Shown: positions 1 through 9,617, counted from the first letter of the stretch. The stretch: DNA of 64,000 bases from Methanospirillum hungatei (GCF_019263745.1 NZ_CP077107.1:2914001-2978000), one strand, 5' to 3'. Notes: a model not told the origin generated them from the letters alone. Program-made: numbers and translations.

Positions 1-1085
1 GACTGTACCAGGTCAGGGAGGATAAGGAGTTTCGGGTGGCATTCCTCCTTCCATTCGATGGACCGGTTCAGCAGCCTCATGAACCTGGGATCATAGGCAA
101 TCCTCTTTGATGCCTTTGACCCGCCTGGTGCATTTCCTTCTGCGAGGAGTTTGTTCAGGTAGGCTTTCAGGACCATACAACCCTGTGACTCTGCCAAACC
201 AATGGCATGCCTGAGTTTCATCAGTTCAGCATGGATACTGGCCGCAGCAAATCCTGAAGCATCCCGTTCTGCAATCCGTTGCTGGATAATTGCTGATATC
301 TCCTGGAGTGCCTTCATTGAAAGGGAAGACTGGTCGATAACTGGAAAACCTGCTTGTTTCAGCTGGTTAAGTCGATCACTGACGAGTGCTTTTAGATCTT
401 CAAGAGCGATTTTTAGTTCTGCCGGAAGATCGACATGGATGATCTCAACTTCTTTTTCGTGGACATATGGTTTCACATCCGGGTCGTTCTCGGTCCTTGT
501 TTCAATTGATTTGATATGCAGGTTCTCGACAATATCTGCGATCTTTTCCTTATTTCCCCCTGGAGATGCAGTCATTGCGAGGATGAGCGGTTCTTTTGCT
601 GTCTGTATGTATCGGTCTGCCAAAAAGACATAGGCATAATTTCCGACTGCACGATGTCCTTCGTCCACAATAAGGAGTGACACATCCGAGAGATCATACC
701 TGCCGGCTATGATGTCATTTTTAATAACCTGAGGGGTAGCCAGAATCACCGATGCAGCCATCCATTCTTGAGTTCTCTTATCCGGTGATGCTTCTCCGGT
801 GAACATCGCAAACTTTGTGTTATCATCTCCGGGGATGGCGAGATGAGTCTGAAAATAGCGAAGGTGCTGCTCGACCAGAGGTTTTGTCGGGGCCATCATC
901 AGCACCTTCCCCCCGTTCTGGTACAGACGGGAAGCTGCAACAATAAGTGCAATTGCTGTTTTTCCAAGGCCTGTCGGAATAACAACAAGTGTATTTCCCT
1001 CAAGAGCGTTCATGGAGATAGAGAACTGGTATGTCCTCTTTTGCATTGTCTCCGGAACAACAAAAGGATGGGAGATATAATCCAT
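1..1085 (-). CDS. hef: Hef-type DNA repair helicase, partial (N-terminal 361 codons)
   Basis: This is the helicase half of a Hef-like protein, which processes stalled replication forks; the C-terminal part, where Hef carries its XPF/ERCC4-type nuclease, lies beyond the window. I see Walker A PTGLGKT at residues 37-43, motif II DEGH at 141-144 and TASPG at 172-176, the usual order of SF2 motifs I, II and III. The ATG shares one base with the glyS stop (TGATG), so it is probably translated by coupling from glyS. Gene context alone cannot say whether the nuclease domain is present; a nuclease-less SF2 helicase remains possible. Confidence 0.85.
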   Translation of the reverse strand, partial: MDYISHPFVVPETMQKRTYQFSISMNALEGNTLVVIPTGLGKTAIALIVAASRLYQNGGKVLMMAPTKPLVEQHLRYFQTHLAIPGDDNTKFAMFTGEASPDKRTQEWMAASVILATPQVIKNDIIAGRYDLSDVSLLIVDEGHRAVGNYAYVFLADRYIQTAKEPLILAMTASPGGNKEKIADIVENLHIKSIETRTENDPDVKPYVHEKEVEIIHVDLPAELKIALEDLKALVSDRLNQLKQAGFPVIDQSSLSMKALQEISAIIQQRIAERDASGFAAASIHAELMKLRHAIGLAESQGCMVLKAYLNKLLAEGNAPGGSKASKRIAYDPRFMRLLNRSIEWKEECHPKLLILPDLVQ

Positions 1086-2803
1086 CAGATGAGTGAAGAG
1101 AATGAGCTTTTACCCCTGATAAGGGCTGGTATCAGATCAGCAAGCTGGTCTTTTGAAATTCGGATCTGTTCCATGCTGTCACGGTCACGAAGAGTTACGG
1201 TATTATCTTCAAGTGAGTCATAGTCAACCGTCACAGCAAATGGCGTTCCTATCTCGTCCTGTCTGCGATACCGACGCCCGATTGCCCCTGAGTCATCATA
1301 TTCAGCAAGAATACCCTGCATTTGAAGCGTTCTGGTAATTTCTTTTGCCATTTTATCCAGTCCGTCGCGTGACATAAGTGGGAATATTGCAACCTGAACG
1401 GGAGCGATTCTGCTCGGGAACCGCATCACTTTCCTGACTTCACCCTCGACTTCCTCTTCATGGTATGAGTGTTCAAGTACGGCATAGATCATCCGGTCTA
1501 TACCATAACTTGGTTCGATGACATGAGGTCTGACATCAACACCACGGACATCCACCTCTTCTTCTTTCACCTCGTAGAGTTCAGCCGGGACAAAGATCTC
1601 TTCCCCATCGATGACAACGGTTGCTCCATCCGGGCCGGGAGTGACCTCCTGCAGGGCATCTGATATAACCTTGGCTTTTCCCCGGTACTGTGGACCGAGC
1701 ACACCCATGTTAGCATTGATGACCCGTCTCATTTCCCGGCGTGGCTCCTCAAACTGGATATATGCGGTAAAAGAATCGCCACTCTGATCAGCATGGGCTT
1801 TCAGGTCATAATCTGTACGATCTGCAATTCCTACCGTCTCAACCCATCCAAACCGTTCGGAGAAAATCTCAGCATCCCAACAATCTTCTGCATAATGTGC
1901 ACGTTCATCTGGGAGGTGTTGACGGAATCTGAGACGTTCTGGAATTACCCCAATCGTGACGAGCAGTTCGTGGGTCAGGGCCAGATAGTAGGCGACGTAT
2001 TCGTTCGCAATAACTCCCTGTGCAACAGCATCTTTCATGGTGTAGGTTTTTGCCTCAAGTCCTCCAAGCTGTTGCTCTGATGAGAGAAGAGGAAATGCAT
2101 AATTTGCATACCGTTCAAAATTCGGGTGATCCTTCATCTCAGGGTGAACAAAGATCTCAGCCTCTGCTTGGGTGAATTCACGAAGCCGGATCATTCCCTG
2201 CCTGGGAGATATCTCATTCCGATATGAGCGCCCGATCTGCACGGTTCCAAAGGGAAGCTTATCACGGTAAAACCGGAGTAACCGACCAAAATCAACAAAG
2301 ATACCTTGAGCTGTCTCGGGCCGTAAATATCCTTTTCTCTGTGAACCAGGTCCAATGGTAGTCTGAAACATCAGGTTGAAGGTAAAAACATCTACTTTTC
2401 CAAGAACCTCATTACATGCAGGACAGGGGAGTGTACATATTTTTTCTGCAAGAGCCTCACAGGAGAGGGTTGCAGCGTTCGGGACATTGTGGGCTTCAGC
2501 TACATGGTCAGCCCGCAAGTATTCATTGCATGCCGGACACTGACACATCTTGTCAGAAAAACCCTTGACATGTCCGGATGCGATATACATGGCCTCCTGG
2601 CCGATGGTTGGGCATTCTATCTCGTAATATCCTTCCGAGATTACATAGAACTGGCGCCAGAGGTCTTCGATACGGCGTTTGACTAACGTTCCAAGAGGGC
2701 CGTAATCGATAAACCCTGCAACCGAGCCATAGCATTCTGTAGTTGGCCAGACAAACCCTCTGCGTTTTGCCAGATCCATCACATTATCAAAGACATCGCT
2801 CAT
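1085..2803 (-). CDS. glyS: Glycyl-tRNA synthetase, archaeal/eukaryotic alpha2 type
   Basis: Class II aminoacyl-tRNA synthetase that charges tRNA-Gly in the cytoplasm. The 572 residues match the normal archaeal length. Visible family marks are the N-terminal catalytic start RRGFVWP, motif 2 around RNEISPRQGM, motif 3 around PSYGIDRM, and a C-terminal anticodon-binding domain with PVQVAIFPL. Two Cys pairs of CPAC type flank an insertion at about residues 87-135 and probably hold zinc. It is the first gene of a two-gene unit with hef, whose start overlaps its stop by one base. Confidence 0.97.
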   Translation of the reverse strand: MSDVFDNVMDLAKRRGFVWPTTECYGSVAGFIDYGPLGTLVKRRIEDLWRQFYVISEGYYEIECPTIGQEAMYIASGHVKGFSDKMCQCPACNEYLRADHVAEAHNVPNAATLSCEALAEKICTLPCPACNEVLGKVDVFTFNLMFQTTIGPGSQRKGYLRPETAQGIFVDFGRLLRFYRDKLPFGTVQIGRSYRNEISPRQGMIRLREFTQAEAEIFVHPEMKDHPNFERYANYAFPLLSSEQQLGGLEAKTYTMKDAVAQGVIANEYVAYYLALTHELLVTIGVIPERLRFRQHLPDERAHYAEDCWDAEIFSERFGWVETVGIADRTDYDLKAHADQSGDSFTAYIQFEEPRREMRRVINANMGVLGPQYRGKAKVISDALQEVTPGPDGATVVIDGEEIFVPAELYEVKEEEVDVRGVDVRPHVIEPSYGIDRMIYAVLEHSYHEEEVEGEVRKVMRFPSRIAPVQVAIFPLMSRDGLDKMAKEITRTLQMQGILAEYDDSGAIGRRYRRQDEIGTPFAVTVDYDSLEDNTVTLRDRDSMEQIRISKDQLADLIPALIRGKSSFSSLI

Positions 2804-2952
2804 CTGGGATCACAAACCGGGTTACATATTGCTCTCAACTACAATGAAGATTTTCTTCTGAATCTGCCCTCCCACCTGCTGAACCAGATGGTGATGATAA
2901 ACCCTGTCCTACCATGAAGGGTGACTCTGTTGCACTTTTACGCCTCATTTGC

Positions 2953-2980
2953 TATGACCATATAATAGATTGTGGTCATA
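2953..2980. promoter_or_regulatory. Perfect inverted repeat around a TATA-like core
   Basis: Arms TATGACCA and TGGTCATA (8 bp each, no mismatch) are separated by 12 bp that include TATAATA. The repeat lies between divergent glyS and the HTH gene at 3056, about 22 bp upstream of a second TATA-like sequence, TTAAATAA, at 3003-3010. This geometry suits a dimeric regulator of one or both promoters. Which promoter uses which TATA is inferred. Confidence 0.45.
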
Positions 2981-3055
2981 TTTCGTAAAAATTCCAACAA
3001 ACTTAAATAATTTCAGCGGTATCTATATCGGTAACCCTAGCGTGTGTGAGTCCTA

Positions 3056-3667
3056 ATGCCTGAAGAGGTCGCGAAGAAAGAACAGCTGTTACAACTGTTC
3101 GCCAATATGACCGGTAACACAAAAATTGTGGAACCGATGAAGAAGATCCATGGTACGCTCCGTGATAGTGATGCTGTCGAGCGAGAAATTGCTCTCATAA
3201 TGAGAGAACTCCTCGACCAGGGCTTCTTTAAGACCAAGCTGAAACCTATTCAGCTTGCAAAGTTGATTTGTGCTTACTACGGTGGTAAAAACGATACGGA
3301 AATTGCGAGGGAACTTGGTGATGAAAAACTCTCCAAGACTGTTGCTCGTGCCCGGGTCAGGATGAAACTCTTCCGTGAACTTGACTTTAAGATGCCGTTT
3401 GATCGGAACCAGATGGAGCACCTGCTTGTTTCTGGTAAAACAATGAAGGAGATAAGTGAGGAATTGGGGATAAGTCCGTCAACCCTTCGTGAATACCGGC
3501 ATGTCCTTGAAGCCATGGTTGATCGGGAGATGGATCAGTATCTCGAACGTATCCGTGACGTGATGGAAGACCGTGATCTTACTGAGAGTATGACTTCCTC
3601 TGCAACGAAAGATGCCTTTGGTGAATCCATAGACATTACCGAAGCAGAGTTGATTGACATCACCTGA
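3056..3667 (+). CDS. HTH protein resembling conditioned-medium-induced protein 4
   Basis: A 203-residue soluble protein without signal peptide or membrane segment. Residues about 124-146 (KTMKEISEELGISPSTLREYRHV) read as a sigma-70-region-4/MarR-like helix-turn-helix; a second HTH-like stretch with NDTEIAREL lies near 78-105. The layout (acidic N-terminus, RGTL-like turn, tail ending in an ITEAELIDIT-like acidic segment) resembles the haloarchaeal family named conditioned medium-induced protein 4, from memory. The function is not established; a DNA-binding regulator is the natural inference. It stands nine bases before the hydrolase at 3677, so the two probably form one transcript. Confidence 0.6.
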   Translation: MPEEVAKKEQLLQLFANMTGNTKIVEPMKKIHGTLRDSDAVEREIALIMRELLDQGFFKTKLKPIQLAKLICAYYGGKNDTEIARELGDEKLSKTVARARVRMKLFRELDFKMPFDRNQMEHLLVSGKTMKEISEELGISPSTLREYRHVLEAMVDREMDQYLERIRDVMEDRDLTESMTSSATKDAFGESIDITEAELIDIT

Positions 3668-3676
3668 ACATTTTTT

Positions 3677-4336
3677 ATGAAAATTATTTATCCTGGCCAT
3701 TCCTGTATCGTACTGGAAGGTTCGAAATCCATCCTGATTGATCCCTCCGTTCCAGATAGTGATATCAGGATTAAACCTGATCTTGTTGCAGTGACCCATG
3801 CTCATGCAGATCATCTGGGTATTGCCGCATCATATTCGGTCCCGATAATTACCAATAATGAGATCGCTCATTACCTCCGGGGGAAGGGGTGCACTACTGA
3901 AGCAATGAATATCGGTGGGACTATTGTTGTGGATGATGTTTCATTTACCATGACGCAGGCATTGCATTCATCCTGGATAGAAGAGGCAGGAATAGGTATG
4001 TATGGTGGTAGTGCAGCTGGATTTATCATCCGGATGGATGGGGTGACTGTGTATCATGCAGGTGATACAGGTCTGTTTTCAGATATGCGTCTTATCGGTG
4101 AGTTATACCATCCTGATGTGGCTCTTATCCCGGTTGGAGGGAGATATACGATGGGTCCAGGAGAAGGGATGATGGCTGCAGAGTTTATCGGTGCTCCAAT
4201 TGTAATTCCAATACATTACAATACGTTTGAAAAGATACGTCAGGATGTTTCTGAGTTTGCCCGGGCGATTAATGAAACGACAGATATGACAGCAGTTATT
4301 CTTGAGCCCGGAATGGAGTATAAGATACCTGCATAA
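3677..4336 (+). CDS. UPF0173-type metal-dependent hydrolase (metallo-beta-lactamase fold)
   Basis: A 219-residue cytoplasmic hydrolase of the metallo-beta-lactamase superfamily. The signature HAHADH (H41, H43, D45, H46) binds two metal ions; later ligands are visible in GDTG (about residue 134) and HYNTF near the end. Length and the start MKIIYPGHS fit the UPF0173/YtkL-like group, whose substrate is not known. It follows the HTH gene by nine bases. Confidence 0.85.
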   Translation: MKIIYPGHSCIVLEGSKSILIDPSVPDSDIRIKPDLVAVTHAHADHLGIAASYSVPIITNNEIAHYLRGKGCTTEAMNIGGTIVVDDVSFTMTQALHSSWIEEAGIGMYGGSAAGFIIRMDGVTVYHAGDTGLFSDMRLIGELYHPDVALIPVGGRYTMGPGEGMMAAEFIGAPIVIPIHYNTFEKIRQDVSEFARAINETTDMTAVILEPGMEYKIPA

Positions 4337-4339
4337 TCA

Positions 4340-4353
4340 TATAATTTTTTTTA
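4340..4353 (+). terminator. U-tract terminator
   Basis: Directly after the hydrolase stop codon there is an AT-rich stretch with a run of eight T before the convergent gene's stop at 4391. Archaeal RNA polymerase stops at such U-tracts without needing a hairpin. Confidence 0.4.
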
Positions 4354-4390
4354 TGTATTCTTATTGATCAGAACAGAATGCAAATATGTG

Positions 4391-6166
4391 TTACACAAAT
4401 CGTCTGGGATCAGTGATTACATCAACGATCACAGGACAATCTTGACTGGTTGCCCAGATTACCGCTGACTCAAGTTCCTCAGGTTTTTCTACCCTGATAC
4501 CTTCACCTCCGCATGATTTGGCATATAAAAGAAAGTCCGGATTATGCAAGGCAGTTGCATAGTTAGGATATTTTTCTATCTGCTGTTCAACCTGGATCAT
4601 TCCGAGTTCATGGTTATTGAGGATAATTACTACCATGGGGAGATCATATTTAACAGCTGTAACAAAATCACCCATTGCCATTGCAAATCCGCCATCTCCG
4701 GTAATGCAAAACACTCGTTTTTCTGGATATGCGATTTTTCCCGCGATTGCTCCGGGAAATCCAAATCCCATAGTAGCAAGATATCCAGACATGACAAATT
4801 TCTGACCCTTCATTCGAAAATTTCTTCCAAACCACCAGCCATTTTCACCGACATCTACTGAAATTATGGCATCGGATGGAATAATTTTAGAGAGGATTTC
4901 CATGATATATGGAGGCCGTATAGGAGTGGAACGATCATCTGCTTCAGTTTTTCTGATCTCCTCCCATGGTTTTTTTACCTGTTCGACCCGATTTCTTGCA
5001 CTTGAATGAGAAGAGGATGGGATACCTTGAAGTATTTCTCTTAAGACTTCTCCGACATCTCCATACACCGGAAGAGTATCTTTTCCCCTGCCAAGACGAA
5101 TAGGATCATAATCGACTTGTATTATCCTGGTATGTTCTGGAACTCGGGTCATCTTAGAAAATCCAACTCCAAGAGTGATGAGCAGATCTGCCTGTTCAAC
5201 CATTGTTCGTGCTCCAGGAGATCCAACCGTTCCGAGAATACCTGCATACAGTGGATGTTCATCAGGAATTATTCCTTTTGCACGAAATGTTGAGAGGATT
5301 GGAGCATCTATTCTTTCTGCAAATGTTTCTACCTGAGATGGGTAGGAATGTGCTCCCCACCCAGCAAGGATTACCGGAGATGTAGATGAATGAATAAGGG
5401 TTATTGCTTTTTGTAGGGTTTCATTATCTGGACGAATCATCCGATTTGGAATAACTCCATGGACTGTAGCATACTCTGGATCAATCTCCTGTTTTTGAAT
5501 ATCGTTTGGAACTGATATCTGTGCAACACCATTTCTTACTACCGCATGTTGCACTGCCATGGTTAGAATTTTTATTGTCATTTTCTTATCATAAATGGTA
5601 TTATTGAAAACAGTCACCGGTCTGAAAAATGCGTCCTGATCTATCTCCTGAAAGCCTCCCGGACCAGCATATTGCATCTCTACCTGTCCGTTTATTGAAA
5701 GGACAGATGCTCTATCTTCCTTGGCATCATACAGGCCGGTGGTCAGGTTGGTAGCTCCCGGACCCGCAATAGTGACACATGCGGCTATTTTTCCGGTGAG
5801 TTTATTGTACGCTGATGCGGCCATTGCAGCATTTTCTTCATGACGAAAGAGAGTAAATCGTGCATTATCATTTTTTCGGATGGCGTCGATGATACCAAGA
5901 CTGCTTGTTCCGGGAACTCCGAAATACTCAATGATCCCAAAATGGACCAGGTTTTTTATTATTGCTTCAGAAACCGTAGGGAGATTAGCAGTAAAAGGAC
6001 TATTCTCTAATACTCGTTTGAATGCAGTTTTATCTGCATGACAGATGGGGCATCGCCAGGTATCCGGAATTGATGAAAAAGGGGTTCCTGGTGGAATATT
6101 GGTAGATTGATCTCCAGACATTTCATCGTACAGATATTCGCATATACTACACTTCCATACTGCCAT
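4391..6166 (-). CDS. ThDP-dependent enzyme with N-terminal rubredoxin domain
   Basis: A 591-residue fusion. Residues 1-50 are a rubredoxin module with C6-x2-C9 and C39-x2-C42, which hold one iron. The rest is a thiamine-diphosphate enzyme of the acetolactate synthase/pyruvate oxidase group: a Pyr domain with the likely catalytic Glu in RHEENAAM (about 108-115), a central Rossmann-like domain, and a C-terminal PP domain with GDGGFAM and NNHELGM for Mg-ThDP. Substrate cannot be read from sequence; an oxidative decarboxylase of a 2-oxoacid that passes electrons to the fused rubredoxin is my inference. The gene is alone, with a ~290-bp upstream gap. Confidence 0.85.
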   Translation of the reverse strand: MAVWKCSICEYLYDEMSGDQSTNIPPGTPFSSIPDTWRCPICHADKTAFKRVLENSPFTANLPTVSEAIIKNLVHFGIIEYFGVPGTSSLGIIDAIRKNDNARFTLFRHEENAAMAASAYNKLTGKIAACVTIAGPGATNLTTGLYDAKEDRASVLSINGQVEMQYAGPGGFQEIDQDAFFRPVTVFNNTIYDKKMTIKILTMAVQHAVVRNGVAQISVPNDIQKQEIDPEYATVHGVIPNRMIRPDNETLQKAITLIHSSTSPVILAGWGAHSYPSQVETFAERIDAPILSTFRAKGIIPDEHPLYAGILGTVGSPGARTMVEQADLLITLGVGFSKMTRVPEHTRIIQVDYDPIRLGRGKDTLPVYGDVGEVLREILQGIPSSSHSSARNRVEQVKKPWEEIRKTEADDRSTPIRPPYIMEILSKIIPSDAIISVDVGENGWWFGRNFRMKGQKFVMSGYLATMGFGFPGAIAGKIAYPEKRVFCITGDGGFAMAMGDFVTAVKYDLPMVVIILNNHELGMIQVEQQIEKYPNYATALHNPDFLLYAKSCGGEGIRVEKPEELESAVIWATSQDCPVIVDVITDPRRFV

Positions 6167-6454
6167 GATAAGTCAATTACTGATGCTGGAGTTTTAATGT
6201 TTGTCTCTGTATTGGATGATGAACAGTTATTGTTTATATATACCATTTTATGCTACATTGAATTATCAGGATTCTTATTGGTTGATCCAATTGTTCATGT
6301 GCTGATTGAGTTCACCTTTAGTTTTTCCCCTCTCTTGCTATTTGATTAGGATCAGATAGAAATCATATATACATAGCCCATTTAGAATGACTGGCCGAAA
6401 TTATTTTAAAAAATTGAAGGATGAAAATCTGAAATATTTAGTTTTTAAATTAAT

Positions 6455-7030
6455 ATGAACGAAACATTTTTTAGTATAAAAGAATATGTGCAGAGGATAT
6501 TGTATGAGCCTGGTTCTCATGGATTTGATCATACGTTGCGTGTGACAGATCTGTGTCACACCATCGGGATGAAAGAGCAGGCAAATCTGGATATATTGAT
6601 CCCTGCTGCACTGTTTCATGATATTGCCCGCCCGGTTGAAAAAAAGACTGGCATACCTCATGAAAAAGAAGGGGCAAGAATTGCCGGAGAATATCTCACA
6701 TCAATAGGGTATAATGATCCATATATCCCACTCATTCAACATGCAATTGAGGCTCACCGGTTTAGTTCTGATCCGGTACCTGTTACATTAGAAGCAAAAA
6801 TATTGTCTGATGCTGATAATCTTGATGCAATTGGTGCGGTAGGGATTGCCCGGACATTTATTTCCTCTGGAGAGCGAAATAGCGATATTCCTGATGCAGT
6901 GAGTCATGTATATGAGAAATTGTTGAAGTTAAAAGATCTTATGTACACTCAAACAGCAGAGGAAATTGCGATGAAAAGGCATAATTTCCTTCTTTATTTT
7001 ATGAGTGTACTTGAAAATGAGATAAAATAA
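6455..7030 (+). CDS. HD-domain phosphohydrolase
   Basis: A 191-residue soluble HD-superfamily protein. H26 in GFDHTLRV, the HD pair H55-D56 in LFHDIARP, H64 in PHEKEG and the later Asp in SDADNLDAIG form the expected metal site. This layout is that of small stand-alone HD hydrolases (YedJ-like), which act on phosphomonoesters or nucleotides; no specific substrate can be inferred. It converges on the secreted protein at 7039. Confidence 0.85.
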   Translation: MNETFFSIKEYVQRILYEPGSHGFDHTLRVTDLCHTIGMKEQANLDILIPAALFHDIARPVEKKTGIPHEKEGARIAGEYLTSIGYNDPYIPLIQHAIEAHRFSSDPVPVTLEAKILSDADNLDAIGAVGIARTFISSGERNSDIPDAVSHVYEKLLKLKDLMYTQTAEEIAMKRHNFLLYFMSVLENEIK

Positions 7031-7038
7031 GGGATATT

Positions 7039-8358
7039 TTATTCAAGAGAAAATGAGATTGCTTTTTTATATGTTGAAGCTACACCATCAGTATTCCAGA
7101 CGCAAAGATCCATTTTGCCTGAAGTAATCTCCTCAGATAATGGAGCATCAATTTTTACCCGTATTTTCATGGCATTGTGCATCACAACAGGCTTTGGATA
7201 GAATGAAAACCACTTAAGGTTATCTCCTGCCAATAAGACCTCACACGGTTCAATTAATTCTCGTCCGGTAATTGAAACGTCCTCTGCAGCGTCAGGTGTC
7301 AGGACTGGTGCATCTACTGACAGAATTACAGGTTCTATGAGTTTGGAGGTGACTTCAAATGGGATGGTTGCTTTTCCAGTCTTTGTTGTTATCACCAGAT
7401 TCCAGGTACCCAATTCAGCATCCACAGGGATGTCAATCATGACTACACCATACTTCTGGTTTTCGGCAAAACAGTAATTATATGCATCAATTACCATATT
7501 ATCCTTAACAAGGGTCACATACACCGGGGATGTGAAGTGATCCCCATATATTTTAATTCCCATGGTGTTGCCGGCCCCTCCTGTAAAGGGATAGATGCTG
7601 GTAACGTGAATTTCACGCTCGTTTATTATCTTACCGTTTATTGCACCTATCTGGAGATCTGATGTTTGATTTTCAGAATCAGATTTTACTGGTATTGTAA
7701 TCGCTAGTGAAGTAATTTCCAGTGTTTTACCTGGTTCTTCTAATACACTCGAATTATTGAATTCTGAAGTCGCAGAACCGTTTAATACTGTTAGGTTTAC
7801 CGAATTTGTCCGAAGGTCAGTTCCTTTTATAAATGCACGGATTGGATACACTCCCGGTTTTCCTGTTTCAGGAATGGAAACTGATTGTATTCTCTTCGTG
7901 CTACGAAGGATGAGATCAGGGACTGGTGATCCAATACCTACTCCGAGTAGTTCTGGATCAGGGATTGCCTGAAAATCAACCTGCTCTCCAAGGAGTTTTG
8001 TTGTGTCTAGTGACCATATCCGTTCTCCGGAGGCTTTTATTGTTGCACCACTTTTTCCTGTTATGGTCATCGCAGAAACATCGAGGTTTAAAGTAAACTC
8101 AACTGACTCACCAGCATTCACTGTATCTGGTAGAACAGACAAGGTTCCTTTCAATAAGAGTGTGCCACTTGGGGGTGGCATATCACCAGACCAGTTGGAA
8201 AACCCCTGTCCATAATTTTCAAAGAAAGGACCATTGAAAATAATTTTCTCATCAGAGACTGCTGCACTCGCAAAGCCAATACCTGTGGACAATGTCAGTA
8301 TGATCATTATCAACACTATTGGCAGACCTGAAAATGCTTGAGTCATATTATTACCCAT
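7039..8358 (-). CDS. Secreted DUF3821-like surface protein
   Basis: A 439-residue exported protein. An N-terminal hydrophobic segment (about residues 9-32) ending in ASAAVS looks like a Sec signal peptide. The first mature segment, FNGPFFENYGQGFSNWSG-like, resembles the DUF3821 domain seen in Methanomicrobiales surface proteins; several beta-sandwich repeats rich in Asn-x-Thr/Ser follow. No C-terminal membrane anchor is visible. Role unknown; probably part of the envelope or an extracellular adhesive layer. Start chosen at ATG; a later ATG (residue 5) is equally good for the signal peptide. Confidence 0.6.
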   Translation of the reverse strand: MGNNMTQAFSGLPIVLIMIILTLSTGIGFASAAVSDEKIIFNGPFFENYGQGFSNWSGDMPPPSGTLLLKGTLSVLPDTVNAGESVEFTLNLDVSAMTITGKSGATIKASGERIWSLDTTKLLGEQVDFQAIPDPELLGVGIGSPVPDLILRSTKRIQSVSIPETGKPGVYPIRAFIKGTDLRTNSVNLTVLNGSATSEFNNSSVLEEPGKTLEITSLAITIPVKSDSENQTSDLQIGAINGKIINEREIHVTSIYPFTGGAGNTMGIKIYGDHFTSPVYVTLVKDNMVIDAYNYCFAENQKYGVVMIDIPVDAELGTWNLVITTKTGKATIPFEVTSKLIEPVILSVDAPVLTPDAAEDVSITGRELIEPCEVLLAGDNLKWFSFYPKPVVMHNAMKIRVKIDAPLSEEITSGKMDLCVWNTDGVASTYKKAISFSLE

Positions 8359-8521
8359 GATGCCACCACATTTCTAAAAAGGAAATTATAAGTTTCGGAA
8401 TTTATTAGTTCCGAATATTATGGTATGTTCTTACATCTCTTCGGGTATTTCTATACATGATGCTGTGTATCAATTTATGAAAAATGATTGAATCAGAAGA
8501 ATTTAAATTAGTAAATGGATC

Positions 8522-8959
8522 TTATTCATACCTTTTGGCATAATTATCAATTGCTTCCATAGTTTTTGGAGTCTCGTTTGGTGATAATACAATATCATCA
8601 ACGTTGATATGAAAATAAGCAAGAGTTTCCTTAATCAACGGGATATCCATGAATCCCTCAATGTCCCCTGATGAAAGAGAATCGATTATCCGGGTCAGGG
8701 ATATGTCCACCATGGAAAAAATTGATCCTCCATCCTCACCATATGAGGTATCAATTCGGGTTTTTTCCAAAAGGTCAATCATCATCTCCATATCATTCGC
8801 TACCGGCATCCCTCCGGCTTCTGATCCATTGAATACTCCAGAATATTTATGTAGTGCAGATTCATCTTGAGTTCCAGCGAGAATACCATAATTCATACTT
8901 CCAATTGTTATTATAAGTGTCAGAAAAAGAACAGTTTTGAAATTAGTATGGAATATCAT
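8522..8959 (-). CDS. Small secreted protein of unknown function
   Basis: A 145-residue protein with an N-terminal hydrophobic stretch (about residues 9-28, TVLFLTLIITIGSMNYGIL) that may be a signal peptide or anchor. The rest is acidic and helical, without recognised motif. It is oriented like the DUF3821 gene 163 bp downstream but has its own AT-rich upstream region. I do not recognise a family. Confidence 0.5.
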   Translation of the reverse strand: MIFHTNFKTVLFLTLIITIGSMNYGILAGTQDESALHKYSGVFNGSEAGGMPVANDMEMMIDLLEKTRIDTSYGEDGGSIFSMVDISLTRIIDSLSSGDIEGFMDIPLIKETLAYFHINVDDIVLSPNETPKTMEAIDNYAKRYE

Positions 8960-9152
8960 TGATAGTTTGGTTCAATGGACAAATTTTTAATTTTACTAGG
9001 GGTGATTTCACATTTATCATGCAAGTATTCGATTGTATTCCTGTATTTTCTTACTTTTTATCTCTTATCATGAAAATGTTTTATTGTATGGCAGTAAGTA
9101 TCATACATGAGTCTGGTAGAACATCTATTATGGTTTAGGGTGGAAAAAGACT

Positions 9153-9617
9153 ATGAATATTGAACATTTTGTTTTATTATTGATGATAGTCGTTTCAACA
9201 ATATTAGTGAGTGGTTGTAGTTCAATTTTTCAGGAACCATCCGTTACAGTTGGATCCGTAGATCTAGCTCACATAAATGCCACTGATCTAAGTCTGAATA
9301 TAACACTGAATGTGGAAAATCCAAATCCCTTTGGGATCATGTTCAGGAAAATTACTGCAGATGTATCCTACCTGAATGGTAAGGAATGGAACCAGTTAAG
9401 CCATATTGAAAAGGAGGATATTGATATAATGGTTGGAGAGAGCACTGTATTGTTGCCAGTATCGGTCAGGAATGAAGATCTGATTAAAGCTGGGTTTCAC
9501 CTTTTGTTGTCCGGTGATATTTCTATACAGGTTACGGGTATTGCAGAGCCATCTTTCTTTGGATTTGAGCCACGAATCCCCTTTCAGGAGACAAGATCCA
9601 TTCCCCTAAAAATATGA
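9153..9617 (+). CDS. LEA-2/WHy-domain lipoprotein
   Basis: A 154-residue lipoprotein: a hydrophobic segment (7-20) runs into the lipobox VSGC with Cys at 22. Residues about 35-130 contain the WHy hallmark LNVENPNPFGI followed by a beta-sandwich typical of LEA-2 (LEA14-like) proteins. These are linked in other organisms to desiccation or stress tolerance; the function here is inferred only from the fold. The transcript appears monocistronic and is followed by a T-rich run at 9621-9632. Confidence 0.75.
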   Translation: MNIEHFVLLLMIVVSTILVSGCSSIFQEPSVTVGSVDLAHINATDLSLNITLNVENPNPFGIMFRKITADVSYLNGKEWNQLSHIEKEDIDIMVGESTVLLPVSVRNEDLIKAGFHLLLSGDISIQVTGIAEPSFFGFEPRIPFQETRSIPLKI

